The notes under the pieces: generated by a model
What the model saw: the letters and a program-made list of their open reading frames with translations, nothing else
What the model was told of the DNA's origin: nothing
The model's database searches: none
Shown here: one piece after another, positions 39,422 to 45,550 of the stretch
Numbering within the stretch: the stretch's first letter is position 1
Layout of the letters: each line of letters opens with the position of its first letter
Assembly: GCA_004296955.1 (NCBI GenBank)
Contig: SCVB01000080.1
Location: 1 to 45,550 of the forward strand
Reading direction: 5' to 3'
Origin: Brevundimonas sp.
Lineage (GTDB): Bacteria; Pseudomonadota; Alphaproteobacteria; Caulobacterales; Caulobacteraceae
DNA length: 45,550 bases
Made by a program: the position numbers and the translations under genes

Positions 39422-42400
39422 CTACTCCGCGGGCGCGCCCGCCTGGCCCGGCGCATGGCGCTGGCTCGCGAACATCTTGCTCATCCGGCGTTTGAAGAAG
39501 CCGGCGATGTCATCGACGATGGTGAAGATCGGCGGGATGAACAGCAGCGACAGGAAGGTCGAGGAGATCAGGCCCCCGACCACTGCGATGGCCATCGGCG
39601 AGCGGAACTCCACGTCCGCGCCCCAGCCGAGGGCCACGGGCAGCATGCCCGCCCCCATGGCGAAGGTGGTCATCAGGATCGGCCGCGCCCGCTTGTGCGC
39701 CGCGTCCAGGATGGCCTCGAGTCGCGGCTGCCCCTCCTGCTCGGCGATGATGATGTAGTCCACCAGCAAGATGGAGTTCTTGGCCGCGATCCCCATCAGC
39801 ATCAGCACGCCGATCAGCGACGAGATCGAGAAGCTCGACCCCCCGATCATCAGGGCCACGAAGGCGCCGCCGATGGCCAGCGGCAGGGAGGCCATGATGG
39901 TGATCGGATAGGCGAAGCTTTTGAACAGCAGAACCAGCACGGCGTACATCAGCAGGATGCCGGTGCCGAAGGCGACGGCGAAGCCGATGATCATCTCCTG
40001 GATGAATTCCTCGTCGCCGGCGGGCACCTGACGCACGCCGTCCGGCAGGTTCCGGACCGTCGGCAGCCGGCTGACCGCCGCGGCGGCCTCGCCGCTGCGG
40101 ATGCCGTCCAGTTCCGCCGAGATGGTCGCCACGCGCGACCGGTCCTGACGCAGCACCTGCGACGGCCCTGCGCCGAACTGGATGTCGGCCACGGCGCTCA
40201 GCGGCACGGAGGTCCCGTTGGCGGTCGGGACCCGCAGGGTCTCGAGCACCGAAAGGTCCTCGCGGGCGTCGCGGGTCAGGCGCAGGCGGATCGGCACCTG
40301 CCGGTCGCCGAGATTGTATTTCGGCAGGTTCTGGTCGACGTCGCCGATGGTGGCCACGCGGACCGCCTGGGAGATGGCGCTGGTCGAGACGCCCATCATG
40401 GCGGCCTGGTCCGGGCGCGGGGTGACGAGGATCTCGGGCCGGGCGATGGCGGCGGTGTTGACCACATTGGCCAGCCCCGGAACCGTCCGCATCTCGGCCT
40501 CGACCTTGCGGGCTGCGGCGGTCAGGGCGGCGCCGTTGTCGCTCAGGATGGCGAACTGATACGAGGTGCCGTCGCTGGGTCCGCCGCCCTGTTGCGCCAC
40601 GCCGGCCCCGATGCGGGCCCCGGGGATCGGCTTCCAGCCATCGACCATGACGCGGGCGAACTGCTGCTGGCTGAGCTCGCGCTCGCCCTTGTCGACCAGG
40701 TCGGCATAGACATTGGCCTGATTGACCTCCTGGCCGCCGATCGAGGCGTAGACCGAGGTGACCTCGGGCCGTTGCCGCAGGTCCCGGGTCAGGCGTTGAA
40801 CCACGGCGTCCGTCTGCGCCAGGGTCGCGCCGGGCGGGAGTTCGACCGAGAAGCCGGCGCGGCTGCGATCTCCGCTGGCGAGGAATTCGAACGGGATCGC
40901 GCCCGCCATGACGATGCCGATACAGCCCAGCATGAGACCGGTGCCCATCAGGAACACCTTCCAGCGGTTCCTCAGACTCCAGCCCAGGGCCTTCAGATAG
41001 CCGCGCATCCAGAACGGGTCGGCGTCCTCATGCTTCTGATGTTTGAGCAGATAGGCCGCCATCAGCGGCGTCAACGTGCGCGCCACCACCAGCGAGAAGG
41101 CCACGGAGATGCAGGCCGCCAGGGCGAAGGCCTTGAAGAACTGGCCGATGATTCCCGGCATGGCGCCCACCGGCGCGAACACGGCGATGATGGTGGCGGT
41201 CGTCGCGACCACCGCCAGGCCGATCTCGTCGGCGGCCTCCATCGAGGCGCTGTACGGAGATTTTCCGTCCCGCATGTGCCGGACGATGTTCTCGATCTCG
41301 ACGATGGCGTCATCGACCAGGATGCCGATGGTCAGCGACAGGGCCAGCAGGCTGATGCCGTTCAACGACTGGCCCAGCGGCTCCAGCACCATGAACGTCG
41401 GGATCAGCGACATCGGAATGGCGGTGGCGGTGATGAAGGTCGCCCGCCAGTCGCGCAGGAAGATGAAGACCACCACGACGGCCAGCACCGCGCCCAGAAG
41501 CAGGGCTTCCAGCGAGGCGATATAGCTTTCCTCGATCTCCTCGACGCTGGCCGTGACCTGGCGGATGGTCAGATCGGGATTCTCCTCGTCGATCTTGGCG
41601 ACGGCTTCACGAACCCGCTCGGCGATCTTGACCTCGGACGCCGAGCGCGAGCGCAGGAAGTTGAAGGTGATCGCTTCCTGGCCGTTGTAGCGCGCCAGTC
41701 GGCGCGGCTCGGACCAGTGATCCTCGACCCGGCCCAGATCGCCCAGCCGCACGGAGCGGCCGCCGGACAGCGGCACCAGGGTCTCGCGCAGGGCCTCGAT
41801 CGAGGTCGCTGCGCCGAGGGTGCGGATTGACCGCTCGGAGCCGGAGATCGTCACCCGGCCGCCGGGTTGGTCCGAGTTCACGCTGGTCAGGGCCTGGCTG
41901 ACCGCCGCCGCCGTCAGGCCGTAGGAGGCCAGACGGTCCGGATCCAGTTCGACCGCGATCTCGCGATCCACGCCGCCGCCGCGGTTGACCTCGCCCACGC
42001 CCTTGATGGCCAGCAGGGTGCGGCTGATGTCGTTGTCGACGTACCAGCTGATCTCTTCCGGCGTCATCGTCTCGGAACTGACGACCCAGGTGATCAGGGC
42101 GTCGCCGGTGATGTCGATCCGCTGGACGCTGGGCTCCTGCATGTCCTGCGGCAGGTCGGCGCGCAGGCCGCTCATGGCGTTGCGGACGTCGTTGGTGGCG
42201 CGTTCGGTGTCGGTGCCCAGTTCGAACTCGATCGAGGTCGAAGAGACCCCGTCGGTGATCTGGGAATTGATGTGGCGCACGCCCGACAGGCCCGCCAGCG
42301 AGTCCTCGATCAGCCGCGTGACCTGGACCTCCATCTCGCTCGGCGCCGCGCCGGGGCGCACGGCCGTGACGGCCACCAGCGGGAAGTCGATGTCCGGATT

Positions 42401-42511
42401 ATTGTTGATCCGCATGCTCAGGAAGCTGAGCACCCCGCCGATGGTCAGCAGGGTGAACAGCAGGATGATCGGGATCGGGTTCCTGATCGACCAGGACGAG
42501 ATGTTCTTCAT
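39422..42511 (-). CDS. RND efflux transporter (HAE1 type)
   Basis: A 1029-residue inner-membrane RND pump, the usual length for drug or lipophilic-compound exporters. It has 12 expected helices in two halves, each with a periplasmic pore domain. Features are MKNISSWSIRNPIPIILLF, the NNPDIDFPLVAVTAVRPGAA segment, SLTIGILVDDAIVEIENIVR with the proton-relay Asp pair, PVGAMPGIIGQFFKAFALA and GAGMLPVALGWGADVEFRSP. It starts two bases after the stop of the adaptor gene, forming an operon with it. No outer-membrane factor is in the window, so the pump must borrow one encoded elsewhere. The substrate is unknown. Confidence 0.96.
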   Translation of the reverse strand: MKNISSWSIRNPIPIILLFTLLTIGGVLSFLSMRINNNPDIDFPLVAVTAVRPGAAPSEMEVQVTRLIEDSLAGLSGVRHINSQITDGVSSTSIEFELGTDTERATNDVRNAMSGLRADLPQDMQEPSVQRIDITGDALITWVVSSETMTPEEISWYVDNDISRTLLAIKGVGEVNRGGGVDREIAVELDPDRLASYGLTAAAVSQALTSVNSDQPGGRVTISGSERSIRTLGAATSIEALRETLVPLSGGRSVRLGDLGRVEDHWSEPRRLARYNGQEAITFNFLRSRSASEVKIAERVREAVAKIDEENPDLTIRQVTASVEEIEESYIASLEALLLGAVLAVVVVFIFLRDWRATFITATAIPMSLIPTFMVLEPLGQSLNGISLLALSLTIGILVDDAIVEIENIVRHMRDGKSPYSASMEAADEIGLAVVATTATIIAVFAPVGAMPGIIGQFFKAFALAACISVAFSLVVARTLTPLMAAYLLKHQKHEDADPFWMRGYLKALGWSLRNRWKVFLMGTGLMLGCIGIVMAGAIPFEFLASGDRSRAGFSVELPPGATLAQTDAVVQRLTRDLRQRPEVTSVYASIGGQEVNQANVYADLVDKGERELSQQQFARVMVDGWKPIPGARIGAGVAQQGGGPSDGTSYQFAILSDNGAALTAAARKVEAEMRTVPGLANVVNTAAIARPEILVTPRPDQAAMMGVSTSAISQAVRVATIGDVDQNLPKYNLGDRQVPIRLRLTRDAREDLSVLETLRVPTANGTSVPLSAVADIQFGAGPSQVLRQDRSRVATISAELDGIRSGEAAAAVSRLPTVRNLPDGVRQVPAGDEEFIQEMIIGFAVAFGTGILLMYAVLVLLFKSFAYPITIMASLPLAIGGAFVALMIGGSSFSISSLIGVLMLMGIAAKNSILLVDYIIIAEQEGQPRLEAILDAAHKRARPILMTTFAMGAGMLPVALGWGADVEFRSPMAIAVVGGLISSTFLSLLFIPPIFTIVDDIAGFFKRRMSKMFASQRHAPGQAGAPAE

Positions 42512-42513
42512 GG

Positions 42514-43644
42514 TCAGGAGCCCCGGTTCGCGGCCGGCGCGGCGGCGCGAACCGGCGCCGCGGCCGGCGCCACGGTCACCCGGTCGCCTTCGCCGAGGAA
42601 GCCCGCTCCCGCCACCACGACCCGCGCCCCGGCCGTCAGACCGTCGACCGCGGTCTGGTCGTTGGTGCGCGACAGCACCGTGACGGTCCGGAAATGGGCC
42701 CGGTTGTCAGTCCCCATGACGAAGACCCCGGCGCGGTTCTCGCGATACAGGACCGAGGCCGTCGGCACGGTCACCACCGGCTGGGCCCCGACCTGGATGC
42801 GGGCGCGGGCGAACATGCCGGGCCGGAAATTGCCGCCGGTCAGCGAGATGCGCGCCGTGCCCAGCCGGCTCTCGGCGTCGACCTCGGAGGTGACGATGCG
42901 GACGCGGCCCGTGGCCTCGCCGACCTCGTCGGACGAAACCACGGCGGTCTGGCCGGCGCGGACCAGGCCCAGTTCGGTCTCCGGCACCTGGGCGTCCAGC
43001 TCGAGCCGGCCGTCGCGGACGATGCGGAACAGTTCGGTGCCCGCGCCCACGATCTGGCCGCGGGTGACGCTGCGGCGGATCACCTGGCCCGCGACGGGCG
43101 CGCGGATGGTGGCCTGGGCCAGGCGGGTGCGGGTCTCGGACAGGGAGGCCTGGGCCGCCGCGACATTGGCGGCGGACGATCTCTGGTTGGCCAGCGCCGT
43201 GTCGAGGGCGGCCTGGCTGAGGAAGCCGCGCTCCTTCAGTTCCTGGGCGCGGCCCAGGGCGGCCTGGTCGCGCGCGGCGTTGGCCTCGGCGGTCTGCACC
43301 GCCGCCTGCTGCTGCCTCAGCTGGGCGCGCAGCAGGGCGTCGTTCAGCTGCACCAGCGGCTGGCCCTGGCGCACCCAGGCGCCCTCGTCGACATAGACGG
43401 CGGTGGCGGTCAGCCCGCCGGTCTCGGCGCCCACCGGCACCTCTTCCCAGGCCGAGACGGTGCCCGACGCGGTGACGGTGCGCGGCAGGTTCTGCAGCGA
43501 GGCTACGGCCACCGATACGGTCTGGCTGGAGCCGCCGCCCGTCTTGCTCGCGGCCTCCGCCTTCTTCGCATCGTCGCCGCCGCCGCAGGCCGCCAGGGTC
43601 AGGCCCAGGGCCATCATGGCCGCAACGGCCAGACTGTTCCGCAT
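42514..43644 (-). CDS. RND efflux periplasmic adaptor lipoprotein
   Basis: A 376-residue membrane-fusion protein that links the RND pump to an outer-membrane channel. A lipoprotein signal peptide (MRNSLAVAAMMALGLTLAAC, lipobox cysteine at 20) anchors it. The lipoyl-like half motifs are VSAWEEVPVGAETGGLTATA and RAPVAGQVIRRSVTRGQIVG, around a coiled-coil hairpin (AALLRAQLRQQQAAV-type to DTALANQRSSAANVAAAQAS). The beta barrel and membrane-proximal domains follow to VAPAAAPVRA. A longer frame upstream is open, but the lipoprotein signal fixes the start. First gene of the efflux operon. Confidence 0.94.
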   Translation of the reverse strand: MRNSLAVAAMMALGLTLAACGGGDDAKKAEAASKTGGGSSQTVSVAVASLQNLPRTVTASGTVSAWEEVPVGAETGGLTATAVYVDEGAWVRQGQPLVQLNDALLRAQLRQQQAAVQTAEANAARDQAALGRAQELKERGFLSQAALDTALANQRSSAANVAAAQASLSETRTRLAQATIRAPVAGQVIRRSVTRGQIVGAGTELFRIVRDGRLELDAQVPETELGLVRAGQTAVVSSDEVGEATGRVRIVTSEVDAESRLGTARISLTGGNFRPGMFARARIQVGAQPVVTVPTASVLYRENRAGVFVMGTDNRAHFRTVTVLSRTNDQTAVDGLTAGARVVVAGAGFLGEGDRVTVAPAAAPVRAAAPAANRGS

Positions 43645-43743
43645 GATGTTCGCCACGTCTGATCCCCATGGGCGCCGCGGAGAGGGGGAGCCGCGCGCCT
43701 GCTGCATGGGTCGCCCGCCCTGGGCGCCCCGGTCATCAGCCGT

Positions 43744-43772
43744 TGAATAGCGGTTTCGCCCCCGCTTCTCAA
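43744..43772 (-). promoter_or_regulatory. Candidate promoter of the RND efflux operon
   Basis: On the minus strand TTGAGA (43767-43772) is followed after 17 bases by TATTCA (43744-43749). It lies about 100 bases before the adaptor ATG. The -35 matches TTGACA at five of six positions, the -10 is weak. Confidence 0.4.
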
Positions 43773-43782
43773 ACGCCAAAGC

Positions 43783-43807
43783 GCGGACTTACGTCGAAGT
43801 AATCCGC
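43783..43807. repeat. Hairpin upstream of lepA
   Basis: GCGGA-C-TTAC pairs with GTAATCCGC around the loop GTCGAA, a nine-pair stem with one bulged base. It lies between the divergent RND promoter and the lepA promoter and could be an operator or a structured element. Confidence 0.35.
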
Positions 43808-43849
43808 ACCGGCGGCGAGGACGAAACCACCCGACGCGGGGCGCGCGCG

Positions 43850-43878
43850 TTGGCGATCCGGCCCCGCCGTGCTACCGG
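43850..43878 (+). promoter_or_regulatory. Candidate promoter of lepA, probably leaderless
   Basis: TTGGCG (43850-43855) and TACCGG (43873-43878, within GCTACCGG) are 17 bases apart. The -10 ends seven bases before the ATG at 43886 and no ribosome-binding site is present, so the mRNA would start at or near the start codon. Confidence 0.4.
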
Positions 43879-43885
43879 CGCGGCC

Positions 43886-45550
<1,665 letters not shown>

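Noticed and set aside
39200-41830. An 876-codon plus-strand open frame opposite the RND pump gene
   Set aside because: Low-complexity His/Gln/Asp/Gly-rich translation and complete overlap with an intact RND transporter gene make it an antisense shadow.

Overview
The window is a high-GC alphaproteobacterial chromosome segment, most probably from the Caulobacterales (Brevundimonas or Caulobacter type). The evidence is a cox operon followed by an M16 peptidase, a GNAT and a PdeA-like c-di-GMP phosphodiesterase with a GEDEF motif. Further evidence is GCTANAWC-like -10 elements placed six bases before start codons, a long TonB-dependent receptor, and C/G-rich palindromic intergenic repeats. I see about 47 protein genes, packed densely in short operons. 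I see no rRNA, tRNA, CRISPR array, prophage or insertion sequence. Both ends cut a gene: ctaD on the left and lepA on the right.

Positions 2-8754 (+): aa3 cytochrome c oxidase and its assembly factors (ctaD, ctaB, a 59-residue CoxF-like protein, ctaG, ctaE, a DUF983 protein, surf1). These are followed by an M16 peptidase that seems to start at CTG, a RimJ-like acetyltransferase, a PdeA-like phosphodiesterase and a small membrane protein. Positions 8751-10553: yqgE, a Prx5-type peroxiredoxin, a complex intergenic repeat with a perfect 20-bp palindrome, and an orphan vsr endonuclease. Positions 10511-15233 (-) form a tight five-gene run: methyltransferase, SixA-like phosphatase, DUF952, pyrD and a hybrid histidine kinase.

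Positions 15279-20770: gloB, a secreted protein, acetoacetyl-CoA reductase, an inverted repeat built from GAGGGTCG units, a zinc alcohol dehydrogenase, DUF72, a CYTH protein and a TetR regulator with a clear operator cluster. Positions 20879-27379: a small four-cysteine secreted protein, a parDE toxin-antitoxin pair, a lipoprotein, gshA, a small ion channel with an odd filter, rsmE, an NhaD/ArsB-type permease and a secreted protein.

Positions 27456-30932 (-) hold two acyl-CoA dehydrogenases under a MerR regulator with a LiuR-like palindrome. Next come an S41 peptidase, a DoxX-like protein, a 310-base gap, selO (AMPylase), nhaA with a leader hairpin, a TonB-dependent receptor closed by a textbook terminator, a small unknown protein, a two-gene RND efflux operon and lepA.

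Most of the window is ordinary core genome. The points most worth a second look are the CTG start of the M16 gene, a set of probably leaderless genes, the repeat and palindrome beside the orphan vsr, the TetR and LiuR-like operators, the nhaA leader hairpin and the GAGGGTCG repeat. I found no convincing new multi-gene system.
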